Positions 1-6,195 of a stretch of DNA of 8,331 nt are shown here, piece after piece. The stretch is from positions 1 through 8,331 of the forward strand of contig JAFMIT010000071.1 of assembly GCA_017853815.1 (NCBI GenBank), read 5' to 3'. The notes beneath the pieces are model-generated. The model saw nothing but the letters and a program-made list of their open reading frames with translations, had not been told where the DNA came from and did not search any database. How positions within the stretch are numbered: the stretch's first letter is position 1; every line of letters starts with the position of its first letter. A program made the translations under genes and the position numbers. Source of the stretch: Actinomycetota bacterium (lineage in GTDB: Bacteria; Actinomycetota; Actinomycetes; S36-B12; UBA5976).

Positions 1-390
1 GCTCGCTATGCCGGCATCAAACTTCCGACCTCGATTGTCGGCGCGATGCTTTTCTCGGGTGGACTCGCTGGTCTCGGCGGCGCGATCGAAACTCTCGGCG
101 TGGTTCACCGCTACGAGAATGGCTTCAATGCTGGTCTCGGCTTCGACGGCATCACGATTGCGTTGCTTGCTCGCGGCAATCCCATTGCGACCATTCCTGC
201 GGCTTTGCTCGTGGGTGTGTTGCGTGCAGGTGCAGCATCACTTCAATTCGACACTGGTATCCAGCCAGAAGTTGTTGATCTTCTGCTCGCAATCACATTG
301 CTCTTAGTCTCAATTCCACTCTTGGCCGGTGTGTTGTTCCGAGATCGCGCCGCGAAATCTGAAGCACTGACGAGCGGATGGGGAAGCTGA
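1..390 (+). CDS. ABC transporter permease, nucleoside/BMP (NupP-like) type, 3' part
   Basis: This is the C-terminal 129 residues of an inner-membrane permease. The reading frame is open to the left edge, so the start lies outside the window; the internal ATG at 46 is not the real start. The visible part matches the end of the NupP/YufP branch of the BPD_transp_2 permeases. It has a cytoplasmic stretch with RYAGI, the glycine-rich helix GGLAGLGGAIE at about residues 20-30, the loop motif GFDGITIALLARGNP at about 48-62, and two further hydrophobic segments before a short polar tail. In this family, two different permeases pair with one double ATPase and import nucleosides or related compounds bound by a BMP lipoprotein. 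The stop lies 1 bp before the next permease, so the genes are surely cotranscribed. Substrate is inferred from family only. Confidence 0.88.
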   Translation, partial: ARYAGIKLPTSIVGAMLFSGGLAGLGGAIETLGVVHRYENGFNAGLGFDGITIALLARGNPIATIPAALLVGVLRAGAASLQFDTGIQPEVVDLLLAITLLLVSIPLLAGVLFRDRAAKSEALTSGWGS

Positions 391-391
391 C

Positions 392-1384
392 ATGCGTTAT
401 TTCAATGCTCACCGCAAAGGTCTCATTGCACTTGCCCTTGTGACCATCGGCTTCTACGCGTTCTACTTCATTAGCCCCATCAAAGCGACCTCGATGCTCG
501 AGTCATCGTGGCGGTTCGCGATTCCACTTGTGCTCGCTGCCATGGTCGGTGTCATCGGTGAGCGATCTGGTGTCGTCAACATCGGTATCGAAGGGCAGAT
601 GCTGACGGCCGCCTTCGCGGGCTTCTTCGGAGCTGCACTGACTGGTTCGCTTCTCGTCGGTGCGGTCGCAGGTGTCATTGCAGGCATTGTGATGGGCGCG
701 TTCTTGGCCTGGACCACCGTCAAGTGGCAGCTCGATCAGATCATCGCTGGCGTGGTCCTCAACATCGTTGCTGCGGGTGTTACCTCGTTCTATTACAAGC
801 AGGGCTACACACTGCCGGCATTGATGCCAAAGTTTGAAGTGCCCATCTTGAGCCAAATCCCGCTTATCGGTCCTGTGTTCTTTAATCGCGGTGTTTTCGC
901 GCTCGCAGCACTCGTGCTGGTGTTCGTCATTCAATACATGCTCTTCAGCACTCGCTGGGGATTGCGCACTCGGGCAATCGGCGAGTATCCGAACGCGGCG
1001 GACACGTCCGGCATTGACGTCATCAAGATGCGACTCATCAACGTGACGTTGGCAGGCGGTCTCGCGGGTATGGCTGGTGCCTATCTCTCGATGGAGGCGG
1101 CTGGCACCTTCGAGCGCGGCTTCACGGCTGGTCGCGGCTTCTTGGCCCTCGCCATCATGATCTTTGGCGCCTGGTACCCGAACCGTGTCATGGCCGCTGC
1201 ACTGTTCTTCGGTTTTGCGTCTGCGACGGCTTCTCAGCTGCAGATCGACAAAGTCGTTGACATCCCACAGCAGTTCATCAACATGCTGCCTTTCGTCATG
1301 ACGCTCATCGTGCTGTCGGTCGCTGCCGGTCGTGTGCGCCCACCAGCGGCAGCTGGAACTCCGTTCGTGAAGGGCAGTGCCTGA
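392..1384 (+). CDS. ABC transporter permease, nucleoside/BMP (NupQ-like) type
   Basis: A complete 330-residue integral membrane protein, probably the second, non-identical permease of a nucleoside-type importer. A first membrane segment lies at about residues 10-30, followed by the family motif GERSGVVNIGIEGQM at 56-70. After this come several hydrophobic helices, then the cytoplasmic coupling loop GLRTRAIGEYPNAADTSGI at about 190-208 that would contact the ATPase. A glycine-rich helix (AGGLAGMAGAYLS) and the signature FTAGRGFLALAIMIFG at about 244-259 complete the YufQ/NupQ pattern. The ATG follows the upstream stop after one base and has a GGGGA-like ribosome site about 10 bases before it. 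The TGA stop overlaps the ATPase start in ATGA, suggesting translational coupling. Length fits the family. Substrate (nucleosides versus another small polar compound) cannot be read from sequence. Confidence 0.9.
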   Translation: MRYFNAHRKGLIALALVTIGFYAFYFISPIKATSMLESSWRFAIPLVLAAMVGVIGERSGVVNIGIEGQMLTAAFAGFFGAALTGSLLVGAVAGVIAGIVMGAFLAWTTVKWQLDQIIAGVVLNIVAAGVTSFYYKQGYTLPALMPKFEVPILSQIPLIGPVFFNRGVFALAALVLVFVIQYMLFSTRWGLRTRAIGEYPNAADTSGIDVIKMRLINVTLAGGLAGMAGAYLSMEAAGTFERGFTAGRGFLALAIMIFGAWYPNRVMAAALFFGFASATASQLQIDKVVDIPQQFINMLPFVMTLIVLSVAAGRVRPPAAAGTPFVKGSA

Positions 1385-2895
1385 TGACTCAACCACTTCT
1401 TGAGGTCCGCGGCGTCTCGAAAGCCTTCGGCAAAGTCCAAGCGAACAAAGACCTGAGCATTCATGTGAATCCAGGCGAAATTGTTGCTTTGCTCGGCGAG
1501 AATGGCGCTGGCAAGAGCACGCTTGTGAAACAAATCTTTGGTCTCATCAACCCCGATGATGGCGAGATCATCGTCAAGGGTGATTCGACTCCCATCAAAG
1601 ATCCGAGCGACGCGATTTCGCGTGGCATTGGAATGGTGCACCAGCACTTCCAACTCGTTCCTGTGATGACGGTGGCGGAGAACATCATCCTGGGCAATGA
1701 ACCGCGCAAAGGTTTGAAGCTCGACATCGATGGCGCTCGAGAAATGGTGCGACGGATTTCAGATCAGTACGGCCTCGAAGTCGATCCTGATGCCGAGATT
1801 GAAGACCTGCCGGTTGGTACGCAACAGCGCGTAGAAATCCTGAAAGCACTATCGCGCTCTGTGGATCTGCTCATCCTCGACGAGCCTACGGCTGTGCTCA
1901 CGCCACAAGAAACTGACGAACTTCTCGATGTGATGAAATCTCTCGCCGCGAATGGCACTTCGATTGTGTTCATTACGCACAAACTTCGCGAGGTTTTGGC
2001 TGTTGCTGATCGAGTTTATGTGCTTCGCGATGGAGAACTCGCAGGTGAAGTTCTTGCACGCGAGACCGATCAGGCGGGCTTGGCTTTGTTGATGGTCGGA
2101 CGTGAAGTTGTGTTGCGCGTCGACAAAGGGGAGCCACACGTAGGCGAGGAAGTGCTCAAGGTCGAAGATCTTGTGGTGCTCGATGACCGCCGACTCAAAG
2201 CAGTCAATGGCATGAACGTCTCTGTCCGTACCGGTGAGATTGTCGGCGTTGCTGGCGTTGAAGGAAACGGCCAGCGCGAGTTTGTTGAGGCAATTGCGGG
2301 CATGCGACCTGTTGTCTCTGGTCGGATCACACTGTCCCAAACTGACGACATCACGACGGCGCAACCTCACCATGTGCATGCGGCCGGCGTCGGTCACATT
2401 CCAGAGGATCGCGAGAAGCACGGTCTTGTTGCCGGCTATTCCATCGCCGATAACTTGGTGCTCAATCGTTTTGATGAACCAGAGTTTTCTGCGCGAGGCA
2501 TCCGCAACTTCGCGGCTCGTGACGAAAATGCCGAAGTCCTCGTTGAAAAGTTCGATATTCGCACGGCATCGATTGGTTCTTCCGCTGCATCCCTATCGGG
2601 TGGCAACAAGCAGAAAGTTGTGGTGGCTCGAGAGTTGAGCGCGGAACCGAAGCTGCTCCTCGCTGCGCAACCCACTCGTGGTGTTGACGTTGGATCCATC
2701 GAGTTCATTCATAACCAGATTGTCGCGGCTCGCGATGCTGGTGCTGGCGTGCTTCTCGTGTCTGCGGAACTCGATGAGATTTTGTCGCTCGCTGATCGCA
2801 TTGTCGTCATGCATGCTGGCCATGTGGTCGCGGAAATGCCAGCGAAAGACGCAGATCGTCAGCTGATTGGCCGGTTGATGGCAGGCGGCAACTAG
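1384..2895 (+). CDS. ABC transporter ATP-binding protein, double-domain, nucleoside/BMP (NupO/RbsA-like) type
   Basis: A 503-residue cytoplasmic ATPase with two fused nucleotide-binding domains, the usual size for sugar/nucleoside-type (RbsA-like) motors. Domain 1 has Walker A GENGAGKST at residues 38-46, the Q-loop region MVHQHFQ at 84-90, the signature VGTQQRVE at 144-151, Walker B LLILDEPT at 162-169 and the switch His199. Domain 2 has a degenerate Walker A (GVEGNGQRE, 291-299, no GKS/T), a canonical signature LSGGNKQK at 404-411 and a modified Walker B (LLLAAQPTRGVDVG, 424-437) with Gln in place of the catalytic Glu. This asymmetry is normal in the family and means one composite site hydrolyses ATP. 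It powers the two permeases encoded just upstream, overlapping the second in ATGA. The gene order permease-permease-ATPase differs from the ATPase-first order of Bacillus subtilis nupNOPQ. Its stop overlaps the stop of galK. Confidence 0.94.
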   Translation: MTQPLLEVRGVSKAFGKVQANKDLSIHVNPGEIVALLGENGAGKSTLVKQIFGLINPDDGEIIVKGDSTPIKDPSDAISRGIGMVHQHFQLVPVMTVAENIILGNEPRKGLKLDIDGAREMVRRISDQYGLEVDPDAEIEDLPVGTQQRVEILKALSRSVDLLILDEPTAVLTPQETDELLDVMKSLAANGTSIVFITHKLREVLAVADRVYVLRDGELAGEVLARETDQAGLALLMVGREVVLRVDKGEPHVGEEVLKVEDLVVLDDRRLKAVNGMNVSVRTGEIVGVAGVEGNGQREFVEAIAGMRPVVSGRITLSQTDDITTAQPHHVHAAGVGHIPEDREKHGLVAGYSIADNLVLNRFDEPEFSARGIRNFAARDENAEVLVEKFDIRTASIGSSAASLSGGNKQKVVVARELSAEPKLLLAAQPTRGVDVGSIEFIHNQIVAARDAGAGVLLVSAELDEILSLADRIVVMHAGHVVAEMPAKDADRQLIGRLMAGGN

Positions 2896-4025
2896 CTCAG
2901 GAGCGTCGCGTAAGCGCCCGCTTCGGGAGTCGCTACAAAAAATCGGGGGCTCGAGAAACCTGTTGCGGCGTACGCATCCTTCACGGCCGATTCGATAGCT
3001 GGGATGAGTCCGACAGGCGTCAGCGCAATCGCGCTGCCTCCGAATCCACCGCCGACCATGCGGGCACCAAAAGCACCCACTGCCATCGCTGCGGTGACTG
3101 CGAGATCGAGCTCTGCGCACGAGACGGTGTAGTCATCGCGCAAAGATTCGTGTGACTGGGTGAGCAATCGTCCAAGTTCAGCCCATTCATGTGCCCGCAT
3201 TGCATCCACGGCAGCATGGACACGGCCCATTTCTGTGACCGCGTGACGAGCTCGCTTGAATTGGGTTTCTGTCATTTTCGATCGAGCTTCGGCCAATTGG
3301 CTGAGCGTCGCAGTCCGCAGTGATGAAAGGCCGAGGACGCTCGCAGCCTCTTCGCAGGACTGCCGCCGCTGGGCATACTCACCATCCACGAGCGCGTGCT
3401 TTGCCTGGGTGTCGATGACGAGCATGGCGAGACCAGCAGAAGCTAGGTCGAGAGGGATGTGCTGAGTGTCTAGTGTCTTGCAATCGAGCAGAAGCGCGTG
3501 CGCTTCGCGTGCCATCATCGACACGGCCTGGTCCATGATTCCGCAGGGCATCCCCACAAAATCATTTTCGGCACGCTGCGCTGCGAGTGCTAAGTCTTGT
3601 TGAGAATTGCCAAGGCCGAGCAGAGCATTTAGAGCAACAGCAGTGGCACATTCCAACGCGGCCGACGAGGACAGGCCGGCACCAGTCGGAACGTTTCCAT
3701 CGACCAGAATGTCGAACCCGCCAGCGACTCCCAACTCTGCAATAACACCCAACACGTAGTCAGCCCAGGAATCGCTTGCTCGAGGCGTGAGCGCCGACGA
3801 AGCGACACTAATGCGCTTGTTTGGTCGTTGAAGTGAAACGACCGTGATGGTGGAGTCGTCGCGGCGGGCGATGGCTACAGTGGTGCGAAAGCCAATGGCG
3901 TATGGCAATACCCAGCCCTCGCTGTAATCGATGTGTTCACCAATCACATTGACGCGGCCCGGTGCGCTGCCTTCAACTTCTGGTGCCCGACCAAACATGG
4001 CTTCAAAGTCCATGGCCAAACTCAT
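2892..4025 (-). CDS. galK: galactokinase
   Basis: A 377-residue GHMP-family kinase that phosphorylates alpha-D-galactose to galactose 1-phosphate with ATP, the first committed step of the Leloir pathway in the cytoplasm. The galactokinase signature is at residues 23-41 (GRVNVIGEHIDY, then VLP), including the catalytic-site Arg24 and the substrate-contacting GEH-DY. The ATP-binding glycine/serine loop PTGAGLSSSAALE is at 113-125. CGIMDQ at 161-166 supplies the catalytic-base Asp165. The C-terminal GHMP motif GGGFGG is at 325-330. Ile32 replaces the Thr more common in GEHTDY; some galactokinases and GalNAc kinases also have Ile there, so sugar range is not completely fixed by sequence, but the adjacent galT favours galactose. 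The ATG overlaps the galT stop as ATGA, and an in-frame ATG four codons downstream is an alternative. The TAG stop shares the CTAG at 2892-2895 with the convergent ATPase gene. Confidence 0.95.
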   Translation of the reverse strand: MSLAMDFEAMFGRAPEVEGSAPGRVNVIGEHIDYSEGWVLPYAIGFRTTVAIARRDDSTITVVSLQRPNKRISVASSALTPRASDSWADYVLGVIAELGVAGGFDILVDGNVPTGAGLSSSAALECATAVALNALLGLGNSQQDLALAAQRAENDFVGMPCGIMDQAVSMMAREAHALLLDCKTLDTQHIPLDLASAGLAMLVIDTQAKHALVDGEYAQRRQSCEEAASVLGLSSLRTATLSQLAEARSKMTETQFKRARHAVTEMGRVHAAVDAMRAHEWAELGRLLTQSHESLRDDYTVSCAELDLAVTAAMAVGAFGARMVGGGFGGSAIALTPVGLIPAIESAVKDAYAATGFSSPRFFVATPEAGAYATLLS

Positions 4026-5146
4026 GGCAGCACGACCTCGCGAAGCTGTGCAGCTGCTTGCTCGGGAGTTACATCAGAAATGAATGCGCCCATCGCAGAT
4101 TCCGATCCTGCGAGGTATTTGATTTTGTCGGGGGAGCGGCGAATCGACGTCACCTGGAGGTGAAGTCTCATGACGTCATGACCTTCGCGCAGTGGCGACT
4201 GATGCCATGCGGCGATGTATGGCATATCGACACCGAAAACGGCGTCCAATCGGCGCAGTACCTCGAGGTATACCGAAGCGAAAGCTTTGCTCGCTGCTTC
4301 ATCAAGTTCGGTCATCAATGCCACAGAGCGCAGCGGTGCAATGTGGATTTCGTACGGGTAGCGAGCCGCAAATGGCACGTAGGCAATCCACTCGCTGTTG
4401 CGCGCCACGATACGGATCTCAGCTGCTATCTCGCGGGCCACGATGTCGTCGAGTAGCACCGATCCGTTGGCAGCGAAATACGCGCGGGCCGCGTTCAGCA
4501 TTTGTTGAGTGACAATCGGCAAGTAGGAATACCCATAAATCTGACCATGCGGATGAGGCAGGGTCACACCAATTTCGACTCCACGATTTTCGAAGGGGAA
4601 CACATGCTGAATGTGTTCGTGAGTGGCCATCGCGGCGGTGCGATCTCGCCACGCTTCGAGAACCACCCGCACCTGAGACTCGTTAAGTTCTTTAAATGAG
4701 CCAGTGTGGTTCGATGAAAAGCACACGACTTCGCACTTGCCTGCCGCCTCGATGTGCTGCGATTGCAGACCGTGCATGTGCGGCAACTGAAAGTCGCTCG
4801 ATGGATGAGTCAGAGACGGAAACCGATTATCGAAGACGACGACTTCGTAATCCGATTCGGGAATCTCGGTCAGCAGGGTGTCGGCATCCGCTGCGGTGGG
4901 GCACAACGGGCAGAGTTCCTTTGGTGGCATGAACGTGCGAGTCTGACGGTGTGCTGCCACAGCAACCCAGTCGTTGAGCAAAGCGTTGTGTCGAAGCTCG
5001 CCAATGGGGGACTGCTCCTCGGCTGGGCGCCGATCGACGGCGTTTCGCACAACGCCTGACGTGTCGTAATAGTGAATTTCGCGCCCATCGGCCAAGTGGC
5101 TATCGGCGCGAGTAATTCCTGCTGGCAAAGTGGACGTTGTCGTCAT
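4022..5146 (-). CDS. galT: galactose-1-phosphate uridylyltransferase
   Basis: A 374-residue class I GalT that exchanges UMP between UDP-glucose and galactose 1-phosphate, giving UDP-galactose and glucose 1-phosphate. It has the zinc-binding pair CPLC (Cys79, Cys82), the FDNRFPSL motif near residues 105-112, SSNHTGSF with the likely third metal ligand His147, and the active-site HPHGQ at 198-202. His200 is the expected uridylylated nucleophile and His198 the fourth metal ligand. The C-terminal domain has AAWHQSP, RLHLQ and KYLAGSE, typical of GalT_C. The N-terminus is about 27 residues longer before CPLC than in E. coli GalT. The stop overlaps the galK start by 4 bp, so the two Leloir enzymes are coupled. 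No good Shine-Dalgarno spacing is seen at the ATG, but TAGGCT ends exactly 6 bases before it, so a leaderless transcript is possible. galE and galM are not in the window. Confidence 0.95.
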   Translation of the reverse strand: MTTTSTLPAGITRADSHLADGREIHYYDTSGVVRNAVDRRPAEEQSPIGELRHNALLNDWVAVAAHRQTRTFMPPKELCPLCPTAADADTLLTEIPESDYEVVVFDNRFPSLTHPSSDFQLPHMHGLQSQHIEAAGKCEVVCFSSNHTGSFKELNESQVRVVLEAWRDRTAAMATHEHIQHVFPFENRGVEIGVTLPHPHGQIYGYSYLPIVTQQMLNAARAYFAANGSVLLDDIVAREIAAEIRIVARNSEWIAYVPFAARYPYEIHIAPLRSVALMTELDEAASKAFASVYLEVLRRLDAVFGVDMPYIAAWHQSPLREGHDVMRLHLQVTSIRRSPDKIKYLAGSESAMGAFISDVTPEQAAAQLREVVLP

Positions 5147-5152
5147 GCCCCC

Positions 5153-5158
5153 AGCCTA
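5153..5158 (-). promoter_or_regulatory. candidate -10 element (TAGGCT) for leaderless galT transcription
   Basis: On the minus strand, TAGGCT fits the actinobacterial -10 consensus TANNNT and ends six bases before the galT ATG. That would place the transcription start at or next to the first base of the start codon. No convincing -35 hexamer is visible at 16-18 bp. The run GGGGGC directly before the ATG is too close to act as a normal ribosome site. Such a promoter would let galT-galK be expressed separately from the upstream GNAT/VOC genes. TANNNT is a loose pattern, so this is only a candidate. Confidence 0.3.
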
Positions 5159-5202
5159 GGAAACCGCGGCAGAGAGCGGTGCCATCCAAGATTTCTATCG
5201 AA

Positions 5203-5715
5203 TCACTTCTCTGCGAGTTGTTGCAAAGCTTCACCGGTGACCCGGTACACAGTCCATTCGTCCATGGGGACGGCGCCTTTTGAGAGGTAAAAGTCGATTG
5301 CGGGGCTATTCCAGTCGAGCACCCACCATTCGAGCCGCCCGTAGCCACGCTCAGTGCAGATTTGGGCGAGACGCGAAAGCAAGGCTTTGCCCACACCCGA
5401 GCCGCGAAACTCTGGCCTCACATACAGGTCTTCGAGGTACACCCCGTGCTTGCCGAGCCAGGTCGAGAAGTTCAAGAACCACAAAGCGAAGCCAGCTATT
5501 TCGCCAGTCTCACTCTCGGCCACCAAGGCATACGCCGCTGGCGCCCCGACCTGCGACTTGGAATTGCCAAACAGTGCCTCGTGAAGATCTGCCTGGGTTG
5601 CTTTCACCGCATCGGGTTCGCGCTCGTACTCGGCAAGATCCTTAATCATCTGAAAAATGTGCGGCACGTCGCTCGCGACGGCACTGCGAATAAAAACGTC
5701 AGACACAGAACTCAT
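5203..5715 (-). CDS. GNAT family N-acetyltransferase, spermidine/spermine (diamine) acetyltransferase-like
   Basis: A 170-residue single-domain cytoplasmic acetyltransferase that should transfer an acetyl group from acetyl-CoA to an amine. The early part (VFIRSAVASDVPHIFQMI, then DLAEYE at about 26-31 and ALFG near 50) and the segment GFALWFLNFSTWLGKHG followed by LEDLYVRPEFRG at 94-105 follow the SSAT/diamine acetyltransferase pattern. The acetyl-CoA pyrophosphate loop is RGSGVG at 104-109. LEWWVLDWN at 128-136 and FY at 142-143 give the typical C-terminal half. Polyamines are the natural guess, but thialysine or other small amines are also acetylated by this branch. I chose the ATG at 5715 because homology begins just after it and it overlaps the VOC stop by 17 bp. 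Longer in-frame starts would run through the VOC gene. A spacer of 56 bases separates it from galT. Confidence 0.88.
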   Translation of the reverse strand: MSSVSDVFIRSAVASDVPHIFQMIKDLAEYEREPDAVKATQADLHEALFGNSKSQVGAPAAYALVAESETGEIAGFALWFLNFSTWLGKHGVYLEDLYVRPEFRGSGVGKALLSRLAQICTERGYGRLEWWVLDWNSPAIDFYLSKGAVPMDEWTVYRVTGEALQQLAEK

Positions 5716-6124
5716 TCCCCCAAGGGTCTTGATACGTCGTCCAGCTGTGCGGCCCTTGTTGGCCCGAGCTTTGATACACGGCGCCCATAGCCTCGAGCTT
5801 CGCGCGAACTTCTTCGATGTTGGCATCTCCAAGTCGCAGGTCGAGATGCACTCGATTCTTGACGGTCTTTGGTTCGGGCACTTCTTGAAACAGAATTCTT
5901 GGGGATTCAGAATCAGGAGACGTGATGGCGCAGCCGGCTCGCCATACGAGATTGCCGTCGTACACAATAGTTTCCGACTCGCTTGCAAAGCCTTGTGCCA
6001 CCATCGATTTGATGAACTCTGCGTCCTGCGGTTCGACGGTCCACTCGAGTGCCTTCGCCCACCACGCAGCCACTTCATGGGGAGCGCTGCAATCAACAGT
6101 GACTTGAACTTTCATAGCTGCCAT
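5699..6124 (-). CDS. VOC superfamily (glyoxalase-like) protein
   Basis: A small protein of about 141 residues resembling the glyoxalase-like VOC group of actinobacteria. It begins with a beta strand and helix (VQVTVDCSAPHEVAAWWAKAL). It also has LFQEVPEPKTVKNRVHLDL in its second half and ends in DPWGNEFCV, the usual C-terminal DP-GNEF motif. VOC proteins are metal-dependent lyases, dioxygenases or binding/resistance proteins; here the reaction is unknown, and I see no neighbour that fixes it. The start is uncertain: ATG at 6124 is preferred, with an equally possible ATG at 6115 three codons on. A GTG at 6175 would lie inside the terminator hairpin of the preceding gene and is unlikely. There is no clear Shine-Dalgarno before either ATG. 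The gene overlaps the GNAT gene by 17 bp in a different frame, so the two are probably cotranscribed and translationally coupled. Confidence 0.82.
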   Translation of the reverse strand: MAAMKVQVTVDCSAPHEVAAWWAKALEWTVEPQDAEFIKSMVAQGFASESETIVYDGNLVWRAGCAITSPDSESPRILFQEVPEPKTVKNRVHLDLRLGDANIEEVRAKLEAMGAVYQSSGQQGPHSWTTYQDPWGNEFCV

Positions 6125-6130
6125 GCCGTG

Positions 6131-6136
6131 AGAGTA
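6131..6136 (-). promoter_or_regulatory. candidate -10 element (TACTCT) for leaderless transcription of the VOC-GNAT genes
   Basis: Only 27 bases separate the terminator hairpin from the VOC ATG at 6124. In this gap the minus strand has TACTCT, a TANNNT match, ending six bases before that ATG. This is the same spacing as TAGGCT before galT. It would give a leaderless mRNA starting at about the ATG and would explain the lack of a ribosome site. A -35 box is not evident; its expected place overlaps the hairpin. Confidence 0.3.
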
Positions 6137-6151
6137 CTGTGCAGGAAACAC

Positions 6152-6184
6152 AAAAGGAGGGGAGCAAACGCTCACCCTCCTTTT
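6152..6184 (-). terminator. Rho-independent terminator of the FN3/cytochrome b5-like gene, symmetric (possibly bidirectional)
   Basis: An inverted repeat with arms AAAAGGAGGGGAGC (6152-6165) and GCTC-A-CCCTCCTTTT (6170-6184) around an AAAC loop gives a 14-bp stem with one bulged A at 6174. On the minus strand it starts 11 bases after the TAG stop at 6196 and ends in TTTTG, as expected for intrinsic termination. Because the A and T tracts are part of the stem, it could also stop transcription coming from the other side. Confidence 0.85.
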
Positions 6185-6195
6185 GAGTTAGTTGG

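Noticed and set aside
503..1396. A 297-codon open frame on the minus strand opposite the second permease
   Set aside because: Its product is rich in Arg, His, Glu and Ser with no recognisable domain. It is the mirror of a well-supported membrane protein gene, so it is a shadow of codon bias.
2254..2695. Missing Lys in the second Walker A and Gln in place of Glu in the second Walker B of the ATPase looked like damage
   Set aside because: This asymmetry is standard in the second domain of nucleoside/sugar-type double ATPases, so it is not a sign of decay.
5163..5180. A weak ACCGC/GCGGT hairpin between the GNAT gene and galT as a terminator
   Set aside because: A five-bp stem with an eight-base loop and only three T residues after it is too weak to call; it may allow readthrough.
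5716..6096. An in-frame N-terminal extension of the GNAT acetyltransferase to 6096
   Set aside because: The extension lies wholly over the VOC gene in another frame, has no family similarity, and the GNAT fold begins right after the ATG at 5715.
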